Shown: positions 18,531 to 27,014, numbered from the stretch's first letter. The stretch: DNA of 64,000 nucleotides from Pontibacter anaerobius (GCF_026241195.1 NZ_JAPFQO010000005.1:124001-188000), one strand, 5' to 3'. Translations and numbers: made by a program. Notes: a model not told the origin generated them from the letters alone.

Positions 18531-19199
18531 ATGCATGTCCCCTTCATACTAACTTTTCTGCAAAAGCTGCGGCACAACAACAGCAAAGTATGGATGGATG
18601 AGCATCGGGAGGAGTACCTGCAGGCGAAGGCATACTTTGTGGAAATGGTGGCGTACCAGTTGGCGCAGTTGCAGCAGTTCGATGAAGCGCTGTACGGGGT
18701 AAAGGCGCAGGAGTGCATCTTCCGGATCAACAAGAATGATTTCTCAAAAAAGGGAGAGGCTCCGTATAAAGGTCATTTTGGGGCAGGTATCTCCCCCGGT
18801 GGCCGGCACTCGGCTTTTGCCAATTATGTGCTGGTGCTGGAGCCCGGGGGCTTGTCGAGGATAGGTGGCGGCATGCGTAAACCCGGCAGCAAGCAGCTGC
18901 AACTGATACGCGAGGAGATTGACTATAACCCCGGCCAGCTACGGCAAGTGCTGGAGGAACCTGCGTTCAGCCAGAACTTCGGTAGTTTCAGGGGAGAGAA
19001 AACCAGTAATGCCCCCAAGGGCTATGATAAGGCTCACCCAGAACTGGAACTGATAAAGCATAAAGGCTTTCAGGTGCTGCATTATTTCAGTGATGAGGAG
19101 GTAAGCCATCCCCAGTTTATAGAACGGCTACCGCCACTGTTTCGGCAGGTTAAGCCGCTCCATGACTTTCTAAACAACGCCATAACAGAACTACAGTGA
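18531..19199 (+). CDS. DUF2461 domain-containing protein
   Basis: A 222-aa cytosolic protein that covers the whole DUF2461 (TIGR02453) family length. Typical elements are LQKLRHNNSKVWMDEHREEY near the start, CIFRINKNDFSKKGEAPYK near residue 65, and NYVLVLEPGGLSRIGGGMRKP near 105. No biochemical role is established for the family. The last base pairs overlap the start of the following lipoprotein gene (GTGA, where GTG is the start and TGA the stop), so the two are cotranscribed. Confidence 0.92.
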   Translation: MHVPFILTFLQKLRHNNSKVWMDEHREEYLQAKAYFVEMVAYQLAQLQQFDEALYGVKAQECIFRINKNDFSKKGEAPYKGHFGAGISPGGRHSAFANYVLVLEPGGLSRIGGGMRKPGSKQLQLIREEIDYNPGQLRQVLEEPAFSQNFGSFRGEKTSNAPKGYDKAHPELELIKHKGFQVLHYFSDEEVSHPQFIERLPPLFRQVKPLHDFLNNAITELQ

Positions 19200-19573
19200 A
19201 ACAAGCGACCTACTCCCTCACCAGCCTGCTGCTGCTAACCGTGCTGCTGTTTTCCTGCCGCCAGGAGCCAAAGCGCATGCCCGATACCTTGCCGGATGTT
19301 TACGGTTACATAACCGATATTAAGCGCACTTCCCAAAACGGGGAGGTAGTGAAAGCCGTGGTAGCTGTTAAGGCGATAGAAGGTGTATCGGCCAACTACA
19401 CGGACGCAAGTGTAAAGATAGATAAACACACCCTGATAGAGGATGAAACCGGCGAGCACCTAAAACTGGATCAGCTCCGCGAAGGCCATCAGGTGCAGGC
19501 CTGGTTTGATGGTGATGTGCTGATGAAGCAACCGGTGCAAGGCCATGCCAAAGCCATGCGCATAAGCTATTAA
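19196..19573 (+). CDS. small lipoprotein, DUF3221-like
   Basis: A 125-aa product starting at GTG that overlaps the DUF2461 stop. It has a lipoprotein signal (SLTSLLLLTVLLFSC, Cys near residue 21). The mature part is a small beta-rich domain (VYGYITDIKRTSQNG, VSANYTDASVKIDKHTLIED, REGHQVQAWFDGDVL) that resembles OB-like DUF3221 lipoproteins; this match is by pattern only. The Rieske gene begins 2 bp after its stop. Function unknown. Confidence 0.75.
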   Translation: MKQATYSLTSLLLLTVLLFSCRQEPKRMPDTLPDVYGYITDIKRTSQNGEVVKAVVAVKAIEGVSANYTDASVKIDKHTLIEDETGEHLKLDQLREGHQVQAWFDGDVLMKQPVQGHAKAMRISY

Positions 19574-19575
19574 GT

Positions 19576-19929
19576 ATGTCCAACACGCCAACCGACAAGT
19601 ATAACTGGCATAAAGTATATGCCTCCGTAGAAGAAGCCACCCAAACGGTGCCCCTGCGAAAACTACAGAAACTGGAAATAGACGGACGGCAGATATGCTT
19701 TGCCCATACCCAGGCCGGCTTCTTTGCCGTGGACGATGCCTGCCCTCATCTCGGCTACTCCCTCAGCCGCGGCACCACCAACTACCTGAACGAGGTGGTT
19801 TGCCCCTGGCACAGCTACCGGTTTAACCTTCAAACCGGCTTTGAGTGTGAGTACCGGTCCCGAAATGCCAAAACGCACCCGGTAGAGGTCCGTGAGGACG
19901 GAATTTACATTGGTATTATCAATAATTAG
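19576..19929 (+). CDS. Rieske [2Fe-2S] protein
   Basis: A 117-aa soluble protein that consists of one Rieske domain. The cluster ligands are C56-P-H58 and C76-P-W-H79, within DACPHLGYSLSRG and VVCPWHSYRFN. It resembles stand-alone ferredoxin components of dioxygenases or NirD-like small subunits, but no oxygenase or reductase gene is near. Third gene of the apparent unit DUF2461-lipoprotein-Rieske; spacing to the lipoprotein is 2 bp. It likely carries electrons in the cytosol; its partner is unknown. Confidence 0.92.
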   Translation: MSNTPTDKYNWHKVYASVEEATQTVPLRKLQKLEIDGRQICFAHTQAGFFAVDDACPHLGYSLSRGTTNYLNEVVCPWHSYRFNLQTGFECEYRSRNAKTHPVEVREDGIYIGIINN

Positions 19930-20058
19930 ATTTTAATTATACTAATTAAAAATATACCAATACAACCCTAGACTTTAATTTAAGAAAGACGTAAAAAGAT
20001 GCTTGTTGGGGGGTAACATTTAGGTGCCTTGCCGCACTTTAGGATTTATTTTAACTTC

Positions 20059-20541
20059 ATGAAGGCATCACCTTACGCAGCAGATTATGAAGCAGAAATA
20101 GCTGTCTGGCCAAAACCAATACAGCTGACGCACCCTAACGGTGACGTGTATTTAACACTGCAACTGCACCCAGGCTATATTGAGGCGAAATGGTACGGAC
20201 ATATCACAGCCAGCGATGTGGTAACGGCATCCAAAGTATACCTTGCCCTGCTGCAGACTTACCCATGCCCGGATAAGCTGCTCAACGATAAAACGAATGT
20301 AACCGGCGACTGGTCAGAGGCTAACGACTGGCTTGAGTTTGAGTGGCTGCCGCAGGTGATCCATGCCGGCCTCCGCTGTTTAAGCCACATATACTCCAGC
20401 AACATGTTCAGCCGACTTTCAGCCCGCGATCTGTACTTGCGGGTAACCCCGCGCCTGCAGATGCAGAACTTTAACGACCGGAACGAAGGCCTGTACTGGC
20501 TGCTAACCAGCCTGCCCCCACAGTTGGAGCAAAGCGCGTAG
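20059..20541 (+). CDS. conserved hypothetical protein, possibly STAS/SpoIIAA-like
   Basis: A 160-aa soluble protein; the ATG at 20059 (MKASPYAADYEAEI) is preferred to a TTG at 20029. The order of strand and helix (DVYLTLQLHPGYIEAKWYGH, then TASDVVTASKVYLALLQTYP, then KLLNDKTNVTGDW) resembles SpoIIAA/STAS-type domains. The signature WSEANDWLEFEWLPQ is striking, but I do not know its family for certain. Convergent with a small minus-strand gene. Function unknown. Confidence 0.65.
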   Translation: MKASPYAADYEAEIAVWPKPIQLTHPNGDVYLTLQLHPGYIEAKWYGHITASDVVTASKVYLALLQTYPCPDKLLNDKTNVTGDWSEANDWLEFEWLPQVIHAGLRCLSHIYSSNMFSRLSARDLYLRVTPRLQMQNFNDRNEGLYWLLTSLPPQLEQSA

Positions 20542-20559
20542 CCGCAGGCAGCCCTGCGG
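20542..20559. terminator. hairpin between convergent genes
   Basis: CCGCAGG-CAGC-CCTGCGG, a perfect 7-bp stem directly after the stop of the upstream gene. No long T-run, so a weak or shared terminator. Confidence 0.45.
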
Positions 20560-20564
20560 TTGCC

Positions 20565-20762
20565 TTAGAAATTGGCAACCGCAACTGGAGCCTCTGCAGT
20601 AATCTCCACTGTATCTAGCATGACATCCATTACAGGCTCTTCCAATACTTCAGGAGCATCGCGGAGAACCAGAACTTCTTTAGGTTGTGGCACTTGGTAA
20701 GTTTCCTGAACAGCGAAACCAAATCCGAACATTGAGGCGGCGATAAGAACTAAGATTTTCAT
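20565..20762 (-). CDS. small exported hypothetical protein
   Basis: A 65-aa product with a signal peptide (MKILVLIAASMFGFGFA) and an acidic, valine/proline-rich mature part (EVLVLRDAPEVLEEPVMDVM, TVEITAEAPVAVANF). An upstream in-frame ATG at 20792 lies only about 4 nt beyond the predicted transcription start, so the ATG at 20762 is chosen. The gene has the best promoter match in the window. No family recognised; function unknown. Confidence 0.6.
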   Translation of the reverse strand: MKILVLIAASMFGFGFAVQETYQVPQPKEVLVLRDAPEVLEEPVMDVMLDTVEITAEAPVAVANF

Positions 20763-20802
20763 AGTAGTAAGATTTAAATTGTTTAACTTCATTTTGTTAT
20801 TG

Positions 20803-20834
20803 CAAACTTACTCTATAGTACTATGCAATGCAAA
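20803..20834 (-). promoter_or_regulatory. canonical Bacteroidota promoter (TTTG-N20-TAAGTTTG)
   Basis: On the minus strand TTTG (20834-20831) is followed after exactly 20 nt by TAAGTTTG (20810-20803), a full match to the Bacteroidota -33/-7 consensus. It drives the small exported protein at 20565-20762. Confidence 0.6.
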
Positions 20835-21031
20835 GTACTGTTACATGTATTACTACCTATTTATACCAAGTGGCACTATTTATCCGTGAACGGTAATAAA
20901 AACAAGACAAACAGGATTTAATTTTTTCTGCCTTTTAATGGCTTTTAGCAGTAGAAACATCCTCCACGAAAAACCCCTGTATTTTCAAGCTGATAGGTAT
21001 TTCAGTTGAACAACAAAGGCTGAAAAAGGCT

Positions 21032-21039
21032 TACCTTTG
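21032..21039 (+). promoter_or_regulatory. possible -7 element of the permease gene
   Basis: TACCTTTG lies 17 nt before the ATG of the APC permease. A TTG at 21006-21008 is 23 nt upstream, slightly longer than the usual 19-21. Confidence 0.35.
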
Positions 21040-21055
21040 TCGCTGAATTATACTT

Positions 21056-22528
21056 ATGCAGAACATTACCGAGCTTATTAAAGAGGAGAAAGAGCGCAGC
21101 GGCAGCACCTTTAAGCGCGAAATCACCTTATTTGATGCCATCATGATCGTGACAGGCGGCATGATTGGCTCCGGCATCTTCATCGTTACCGCCGACATCT
21201 CCCGCGCAGTTGTCAGCCCCGGCTATATGCTGCTGGTGTGGCTCATTTCCGGCTTCCTGACCATGGTGGGTGCCGTCAGTTATGGCGAATTGTCGTCTAT
21301 GTTTCCGAATGTAGGCGGGCAGTATGTGTACCTGAAAGAGGCATACAATAAAATGGTGGCCTTCCTCTATGGCTGGACACTCTTCCTGGTGATACAGACG
21401 GGCGTGATTGCCGCCGTGGGCGTGGCTTTTGCGCGTTTTACCGGCGTGCTCATCCCATGGTTCAGCGAGGAGAATGTACTGCTGCGGCTGGCCGGGCTGG
21501 AGTTTACCTCAGTGCAGTTGCTGGCCATCATCTCAATTATCTTCCTTACCTATGTTAACTCCAAAGGCGTAAAAAGCGGCAAACTGATCCAGAACATCTT
21601 TGGCAGCACCAAACTTATCGCGCTGTTCGGACTTATACTTTTCGGGTTACTTTTCGGCGTAAACGACACGGCTGTTGAAGCCAATTTCTCTGATTTCTGG
21701 GGCGCCAGCGGATCGGCCGCAGCCGTGCCCACAGCTATGGCCCTGGTATCGGCGCTGGGTATTGCCATGGTGGGCGCTCTCTTCTCCGCCGACTCCTGGA
21801 ACAACATTGGTTTCTCGGGCGATGAGATCGTGAACCCCAAACGCACCATTGTGCTGAGCATGGTCATAGGCTCCGCCATTGTAATGGTGATCTACCTGCT
21901 GATGAACATGGTTTACCTGCTGGTGCTGCCAATGCACGGTTCTCCGGATGCCGCCACCGTTGTAGGCCAGGGCATTACCTATGCCAGCAACGACCGTGTG
22001 GCCGCCGCTGTAGCAGACGTGATCGGAGGTTACCAGGCCACTGTGGCTATTGCCATACTTATTATGGTATCCACCTTCAGCTGTAACAACGGGGCTATAC
22101 TTTCGGGGGCGCGGGTATACTATGCCATCGCCAGAGATGGCTTGTTTTTTGGGAGGATGGGGCGCCTGAACAAAAACGGGGTGCCGGCCGCGGCCCTTTG
22201 GCTACAGTGCATCTGGGCCTGTCTCCTTTGCCTCTCCGGCACCTTCAACGACCTGCTGGACTACGTGGTTTTCGCTGTGATGCTGTTCTATATCCTGACC
22301 ATAGTCGGCATTTTCGTGCTGCGCAAAAAGCGCCCCAACCTGCCGCGCCCATACAAAGCCTTTGGCTATCCGGTACTGCCAGCCCTGTACGTGCTGCTTT
22401 CCTCAGCAATTTGCATCATCCTGCTTATAGACAAACCGAAGTTCACCTGGCCCGGCCTGATCATCGTGGCGTTGGGTATCCCGGTATTCTACCTTTTTGG
22501 CAATAGGTTCAGGCGAGCTAAGGAATAG
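21056..22528 (+). CDS. APC family amino acid permease
   Basis: A 490-aa inner-membrane protein with about 12 hydrophobic helices. The first helix carries the substrate-binding signature IMIVTGGMIGSGIFIV, as in LAT-type APC exchangers, followed by YGELSSMFPNVGGQYVYLKE (helix 3 region). Later, ALFSADSWNNIGFSGDEIVNPKRT is the conserved helix 6-7 region. Members import or exchange amino acids, powered by H+, Na+ or antiport. The specific amino acid is unknown. Monocistronic, with a strong terminator. Ile-Leu pairs at 21635 and 22055 are coded ATA-CTT. Confidence 0.92.
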   Translation: MQNITELIKEEKERSGSTFKREITLFDAIMIVTGGMIGSGIFIVTADISRAVVSPGYMLLVWLISGFLTMVGAVSYGELSSMFPNVGGQYVYLKEAYNKMVAFLYGWTLFLVIQTGVIAAVGVAFARFTGVLIPWFSEENVLLRLAGLEFTSVQLLAIISIIFLTYVNSKGVKSGKLIQNIFGSTKLIALFGLILFGLLFGVNDTAVEANFSDFWGASGSAAAVPTAMALVSALGIAMVGALFSADSWNNIGFSGDEIVNPKRTIVLSMVIGSAIVMVIYLLMNMVYLLVLPMHGSPDAATVVGQGITYASNDRVAAAVADVIGGYQATVAIAILIMVSTFSCNNGAILSGARVYYAIARDGLFFGRMGRLNKNGVPAAALWLQCIWACLLCLSGTFNDLLDYVVFAVMLFYILTIVGIFVLRKKRPNLPRPYKAFGYPVLPALYVLLSSAICIILLIDKPKFTWPGLIIVALGIPVFYLFGNRFRRAKE

Positions 22529-22552
22529 ATAGCCTGTTGCTTGAAAAACTGG

Positions 22553-22588
22553 AGCGCCCGCGGCAACCGTTGCGGGCGCTTTTTTTTG
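22553..22588 (+). terminator. terminator after the permease
   Basis: Perfect 9-bp GC stem AGCGCCCGC / GCGGGCGCT, followed by a run of eight T. Confidence 0.85.
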
Positions 22589-22684
22589 ATCTTTTTTGCC
22601 TCTACTTAGCTGTAAAAGTATATTCTAAAACGCTCACCTGCTGCTCACGTAGTACACAAGGTATTGCACGCAAATGAGACATCT

Positions 22685-23245
22685 ATGAGCAAAAAAGAAG
22701 CTATTCCACCCGGCTGGAGCTACAACCCGGCCTCCTGGGGCCAGCGCCTACCCATCGTAATTGCGGCCATGGTGGGTTTCGCTATTGCCGCCTACATGGC
22801 CCTGTTTCAGTTTAAAGTGATCGATACCGTTTGGGAACCTTTCTTTGGCGACGGAAGCCGTAAGATCCTGACCTCCAAAACCTCGCAGATACTTCCTATT
22901 CCGGATGCTGCCCTGGGTGCCCTTGGTTACCTGGTGGATGCCCTGGCCGGCGTGATCGGGGGGGTACGCAGATGGCGCACCATGCCCTGGATAGTGATCG
23001 CCTTTGGTTTGGCAGTTGGCCCGCTTGGCTTTGTAAGTGTGCTGCTTGTGGTTCTGCAACCGGTGCTGTACGACTCCTGGTGCACCCTCTGCCTCAGCAC
23101 AGCGCTTATTTCGGTGGTGATGATCGGCCCAGCTATGGATGAAATGCTGGCTAGCCTGCAGTACATGAAGCGCGTAAAAGATGCCAACGTGTCTATGTGG
23201 AAGGCCTTTTGGGGATATAAAGAAGTACAAGGTAAAGTTCTGTAA
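22685..23245 (+). CDS. vitamin K epoxide reductase (VKOR)-like membrane protein
   Basis: A 186-aa protein with four hydrophobic segments. The active-site CxxC is WCTLC near residue 145, and the region PIPDAALGALGYLVDALAG matches the VKOR loop-TM2 area. Canonical VKORs also have two cysteines in the first periplasmic loop; here that stretch (FFGDGSRKILTSKTSQIL) has none, so only one Cys pair is present. VKORs transfer electrons between quinone and a thioredoxin-like partner for disulfide formation. The ATG at 22685 is preferred to a TTG at 22664. The SPW-repeat gene follows after 3 bp, so the two are one unit. Confidence 0.8.
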   Translation: MSKKEAIPPGWSYNPASWGQRLPIVIAAMVGFAIAAYMALFQFKVIDTVWEPFFGDGSRKILTSKTSQILPIPDAALGALGYLVDALAGVIGGVRRWRTMPWIVIAFGLAVGPLGFVSVLLVVLQPVLYDSWCTLCLSTALISVVMIGPAMDEMLASLQYMKRVKDANVSMWKAFWGYKEVQGKVL

Positions 23246-23248
23246 GCT

Positions 23249-23650
23249 ATGTGGGCACAAATCATAAACGCCGTACTTGGCATCTGGCTTATGGCCTCCG
23301 CTGCCATACTTGGCTATAGCGATGTAAAAATCATCACGGACAATGAACATATCGTAGGGCCGATTGTGGCCAGCTTTGCCATTATCTCGTGGTGGGAGGC
23401 GACGCGCGTGGTGCGCCTCTACAATGTGCTGCCGGGGCTCTGGTTACTGCTGGCCCCCTGGGTGCTGGGCTATGATAATGGGCTGGCTACAACCAACTCC
23501 ATGGTAGCGGGCGCCCTGATAACAGGCCTGAGTTTTGTAAAAGGCAAGGTAGAAGAGACATACGGCGGCGGCTGGTCAGCCATCTGGAAATCAGACACGC
23601 TGCACGCACGGGAAGCGAGAAAACAACCCAGAACGGATTTGGAGGGTTAG
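23249..23650 (+). CDS. SPW-repeat-like membrane protein
   Basis: A 133-aa protein with four hydrophobic helices in two similar halves: INAVLGIWLMASAAILGY and YNVLPGLWLLLAPWVLGY. This internal repeat of a V/L-x-G-x-W-L-hh-(A/S)P-like unit is the mark of the SPW family. It sits 3 bp after the VKOR-like gene, which suggests a shared membrane complex or pathway. Biochemical role not known. Confidence 0.78.
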   Translation: MWAQIINAVLGIWLMASAAILGYSDVKIITDNEHIVGPIVASFAIISWWEATRVVRLYNVLPGLWLLLAPWVLGYDNGLATTNSMVAGALITGLSFVKGKVEETYGGGWSAIWKSDTLHAREARKQPRTDLEG

Positions 23651-23656
23651 AAAATG

Positions 23657-23690
23657 AAAAAGCATCAGGAGTAGTTCTGATGCTTTTTTA
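23657..23690 (+). terminator. terminator after the VKOR/SPW unit
   Basis: Perfect 12-bp stem AAAAAGCATCAG / CTGATGCTTTTT followed by T's. Confidence 0.85.
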
Positions 23691-23816
23691 TTTTAGCGTA
23701 CTTCCGTACAGCTTTTGCATCTCTTTTAAGAAAAAAATTAGGCCCCTTTACCTCAAACTTTTTCCCCCTCTCCATCATCCATCTAAAATAAATTTCATTA
23801 AAACTTGCACCTGACC

Positions 23817-23851
23817 TATACTTTTAAAGTATAAATTCATACTTTATACTT
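23817..23851. repeat. cluster of AAGTATA/TATACTT words upstream of a hydrolase
   Basis: The 17-nt inverted repeat TATACTTTTAAAGTATA (23817-23833) is followed at once by TTCATACTTTATACTT. Four copies of the ATACTT/AAGTAT core fall within 35 bp, 25 bp before the next ATG. Confidence 0.7.
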
Positions 23852-23875
23852 CGAATTATCCAAAACCATAGAACT

Positions 23876-24823
23876 ATGAAAACCAGAACAAGACGGATGG
23901 TGGTTGCCGCAGGCCTGATGCTTGTGGCGGCTACTGCGCTTATGATTCGTGCCGATATACCTGCAGAGGAGCTGAGGGCAAAGTATAGCCACCCAGCCTC
24001 AAAGTATAAAAGTATAGCCGGCGCTAACCTGCACTACCGCGACGAGGGCCAAGGCACCCCGATTGTCCTGCTGCACGGCACCGCTGCTTCGCTGAACACC
24101 TGGGATGGCTGGGCTACCGAGTTAAGCAAGAACCACCGGGTGCTGCGCCTCGACCTGCCCGGCTTTGGCCTGACGGGCCGAAATGCTACCGACACCTACT
24201 CTATCGATTACTACTCCGATTTGCTGCTGCACTTCCTGGATAGCCTGCAGATAGAGAAAGCCCATATTGCCGGCAGCTCGCTGGGCGGGCAGATCGCCTA
24301 TGATTTTGCCGCCACACACCCGGAGCGGGTGCAGAAACTGATCCTGGTATCGCCGACGGGGGTTACCAATGCCAACGACAAAAGTATCTCCATGCCGTTT
24401 CTGATGGCCCAAACACCCCTGCTCAAGCTCTCCCTGAAGTATATCACACCTAGATTTATAGTGGAGAACAGCCTGCGCGAAGTGTACGGAGACGACAGCA
24501 AACTGACAGACCAGGCCATCAGTCTTAGCCATGACATGCTGCTGCGCGAGGGCAACCGCGAGGCCTTTATCGCCCGCATGAACACACAGGACACCAATAA
24601 CCTGCACAAGCTGGCACAGGTGCAGGCGCCCACGCTCATACTTTGGGGCGAGGCAGATGCCTGGGTTCCAGCCACTAATGCCCGCAGGTTTCAGCAAAGT
24701 ATAAAAGGCGCTCAGCTAATAACCTACCCCGGTGCCGGGCACATCCCCATGGAGGAGCTGCCTCAGGAGACGGTGCAGGATGCCCTGCAGTTCCTGGGCT
24801 ATGAACTGGCCCGTTTAGAGTAA
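23876..24823 (+). CDS. alpha/beta hydrolase, membrane-anchored or exported
   Basis: A 315-aa protein with an N-terminal hydrophobic segment (residues 8-24) after four basic residues. Alpha/beta-hydrolase landmarks: oxyanion region VLLHGTAASLNTWDG (about 65-78), nucleophile elbow GSSLGG with Ser135, acid in LWGEADAWVP (about 260) and catalytic His in GAGHIPMEE (about 289). This is the pattern of esterases and C-C hydrolases; the substrate is unknown. A second alpha/beta hydrolase gene follows after 84 bp. Several AAGTATA words occur in the first 50 codons. Confidence 0.88.
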   Translation: MKTRTRRMVVAAGLMLVAATALMIRADIPAEELRAKYSHPASKYKSIAGANLHYRDEGQGTPIVLLHGTAASLNTWDGWATELSKNHRVLRLDLPGFGLTGRNATDTYSIDYYSDLLLHFLDSLQIEKAHIAGSSLGGQIAYDFAATHPERVQKLILVSPTGVTNANDKSISMPFLMAQTPLLKLSLKYITPRFIVENSLREVYGDDSKLTDQAISLSHDMLLREGNREAFIARMNTQDTNNLHKLAQVQAPTLILWGEADAWVPATNARRFQQSIKGAQLITYPGAGHIPMEELPQETVQDALQFLGYELARLE

Positions 24824-24827
24824 GAAC

Positions 24828-24851
24828 AAGTATAAATCATAGTTTATACTT
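24828..24851. repeat. inverted pair of the AAGTATA word
   Basis: AAGTATAAA and TTTATACTT form a perfect 9-bp stem with a 6-nt loop (TCATAG), directly after the stop of the hydrolase. It might act as a weak terminator. Confidence 0.65.
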
Positions 24852-24907
24852 ACTGCGCTACCCCTTCTCCCCAAAAACATCTATCTTTCTCATCGTACAA
24901 TTATACC

Positions 24908-25606
24908 ATGAGCAAAGCATACTTTATAAGTGGGTTGGGAGCCGATTGGCGCATGTTTCAGTACCTGAAGCTGCCTGACTACATTTCGCAGCAGAACGTG
25001 GAGTGGGTAGAGCCCCGGCACATTGATGAGCCCCTGCACGAGTATGTCCATCGCCTTTTAGACCAGATCTCCGAACCTGACCCGATTCTGGTGGGGATGT
25101 CGTATGGAGGGTTGGTGGCCATTGAGCTGAGTAAGATCCTGAAGCCGCGCAAAACCATCCTGATCTCCAGTTTGGCCACGCACCATGCATTGCCTTTTAT
25201 CTACCGTAAAATAGGTAAAACACACCTGCACCGCTGGATGCCGCTGAAACTGATGCAAAGCGTTTACCCGCTGGCGCCGCTCTTTTTTGGGGCTCATACC
25301 CCGCAGGAGAAAGGATTGTTGAAAGGAGCCATCCTACACATTAACGAGAAAGTGCTGCGCTGGTCGCTGGGGCAGCTGCTGGTGTGGCCGCAGGAGGAAG
25401 TGCTGCCGGGGCTGGTGCAGATCCACGGCACCCAAGACCGTATCCTCCCCCTACACGACCGCCCCGATATCATAAAAGTGAAGAACGGCGGGCACTTGAT
25501 GGTGCTGCACCAAGCCGACGAAATAAGTGCTATCTTGAGCAAGATTTTAGAAGAGACATGGATAAAAGCAGATACATCGTTACCACCACCAACGGAGAGC
25601 AGGTAG
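24908..25606 (+). CDS. alpha/beta hydrolase
   Basis: A 232-aa cytosolic protein. Landmarks: YFISGLGADWRMFQYL at the N-terminus, nucleophile elbow GMSYGG with Ser65, a conserved IHGTQDRILPLHD (acid) and NGGHLMVL (His) near the C-terminus. It resembles small serine esterases or thioesterases of the YqiA/RsbQ type. The last 49 bp overlap the next gene in another frame, which suggests cotranscription. Substrate unknown. Confidence 0.85.
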   Translation: MSKAYFISGLGADWRMFQYLKLPDYISQQNVEWVEPRHIDEPLHEYVHRLLDQISEPDPILVGMSYGGLVAIELSKILKPRKTILISSLATHHALPFIYRKIGKTHLHRWMPLKLMQSVYPLAPLFFGAHTPQEKGLLKGAILHINEKVLRWSLGQLLVWPQEEVLPGLVQIHGTQDRILPLHDRPDIIKVKNGGHLMVLHQADEISAILSKILEETWIKADTSLPPPTESR

Positions 25607-25809
25607 AGCTTACACAGGCCCAGATCCTCCGCAGCAACAACCTCTACCCCTTCGGGCAGCACAACTACGCCATCTACGAAACCCCTGAGGGTGTTTTTGT
25701 AAAGGCCCTGAACAACGGCGAGCGCGAGATAATGCTGACGCACTATGAGGTGATAGACGAGGCCAGCGCCCGTAGTTACGACCATCCATACTTCCGTACA
25801 GACGATTAG
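25558..25809 (+). CDS. small conserved hypothetical protein
   Basis: An 83-aa soluble protein starting at ATG (MDKSRYIVTTTNGEQVELTQ). Its start lies inside the alpha/beta hydrolase gene, and its stop is 3 bp before the FAD oxidoreductase gene. It contains a beta-rich segment (NLYPFGQHNYAIYETPEGVF) and an acidic C-terminus. An upstream open stretch in the same frame is not used, because it merely reads the hydrolase gene out of frame. No family recognised. Confidence 0.65.
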   Translation: MDKSRYIVTTTNGEQVELTQAQILRSNNLYPFGQHNYAIYETPEGVFVKALNNGEREIMLTHYEVIDEASARSYDHPYFRTDD

Positions 25810-25812
25810 CCT

Positions 25813-26958
25813 ATGCAACTGAGTTTTTGGGAACAGGAAACATACTTTAACAACATCGATGTACTGATCATCGGCAGTGGTATTGTAGGCCTGAACGCGG
25901 CCCTGCACCTGAAAAAGCAGCAGCCGAAACTGAAGGTGCTGGTAGCCGAGCGCGGCCTGCTGCCAACGGGTGCCAGTTCCAAAAATGCCGGGTTCGCCTG
26001 CTTCGGCAGCCCCTCTGAACTTCTTGACGACCTGCAGCATCATTCAGAGGAGGAGGTTTTCGGGCTGGTGGAGCGCCGCTGGAAAGGCCTGCAGCGCCTG
26101 CGCCAGAACCTCGGCGACGCCACCATAGACTACCACCGATGGGGCGGCTATGAGCTGTTTGAGCCACAACAGCAGGAGCTGTACGAGGCTTGCCTGGAGC
26201 AGCTGCCTTACCTGAACAAGCAGCTCCACAGTGTAATTGGTGAACCCCAGGTTTTCCAGTCCGCAGACGATAAAATAAGCCCATTTGGGTTTCAAGGCGT
26301 ACAACACCTGCTCCTGAGTACCGCCGAAGGGCAGATCGACACAGGTAAAATGATCCTGGCGCTCACGCAGAAAGTACAGGCGATGGGTGTGCTGGTGCTG
26401 AACGGGCTGGAGGTACAGGCACTGCAGGAGAACACGCAGGATGTTGTTGCGGTTACAGCACAGGGCCTCTACATAAAAGCAAGGAACGTATTGGTCGCCA
26501 CCAACGGCTTCGCCCAGACACTACTGCCCACGCTGCAGGTACAGCCTGCCCGTGCGCAGGTGCTCATCACCAAACCCATTGAGAACCTTAAGTTTAAAGG
26601 CACCTTCCACTACGACAAAGGCTATTACTACTTCCGCAACATTGGTAGCCGAGTACTTTTTGGTGGCGGCCGCAACCTGGCTTTTGAGCAGGAAACCACC
26701 ACCGAACTGGGGCTGACGGAGCTGATACAGCATAAACTGGAGGACCTGCTACGCGAGGTTATACTTCCGGACACACCTTTTGAGGTAGAGCACCGCTGGA
26801 GCGGCATTATGGGCCTGGGGAGTGGCAATACTAAAACCACCCTGGTGCATCGGATTACAGATAGGGTTAGCTGTGCCGTAAGGCTAGGCGGAATGGGAGT
26901 TGCTATAGGCTCGCTGGTTGGGGAAGAGGGTGCTGAACTGGTGCTGGGGCAGGTGTAA
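25813..26958 (+). CDS. FAD-dependent oxidoreductase (DAO / DadA-like)
   Basis: A 381-aa protein of the glycine oxidase/sarcosine oxidase type. The dinucleotide fold is DVLIIGSGIVGLNAALHL (about residues 16-33), followed by AERGLLPTGASSKNAGFACFG, the typical FAD-contact loop of the DAO family. The C-terminal part holds HRWSGIMGLGSGNTK and VRLGGMGVAIGSLVGE, the second FAD-binding region. Such enzymes oxidise amines or D-amino acids. It lies 3 bp after the 83-aa gene, so hydrolase, small protein and oxidoreductase form one unit. Substrate unknown. Confidence 0.88.
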   Translation: MQLSFWEQETYFNNIDVLIIGSGIVGLNAALHLKKQQPKLKVLVAERGLLPTGASSKNAGFACFGSPSELLDDLQHHSEEEVFGLVERRWKGLQRLRQNLGDATIDYHRWGGYELFEPQQQELYEACLEQLPYLNKQLHSVIGEPQVFQSADDKISPFGFQGVQHLLLSTAEGQIDTGKMILALTQKVQAMGVLVLNGLEVQALQENTQDVVAVTAQGLYIKARNVLVATNGFAQTLLPTLQVQPARAQVLITKPIENLKFKGTFHYDKGYYYFRNIGSRVLFGGGRNLAFEQETTTELGLTELIQHKLEDLLREVILPDTPFEVEHRWSGIMGLGSGNTKTTLVHRITDRVSCAVRLGGMGVAIGSLVGEEGAELVLGQV

Positions 26959-26978
26959 AAGGTACTCTGCAAAATAAG

Positions 26979-27014
26979 AAAAGGCAAACCGTGTGCTGAA
27001 CAGTTTGCCTTTTT
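26979..27014. terminator. bidirectional terminator
   Basis: Perfect 11-bp stem AAAAGGCAAAC / GTTTGCCTTTT between the + strand oxidoreductase gene and the - strand 70-aa gene. Confidence 0.8.
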
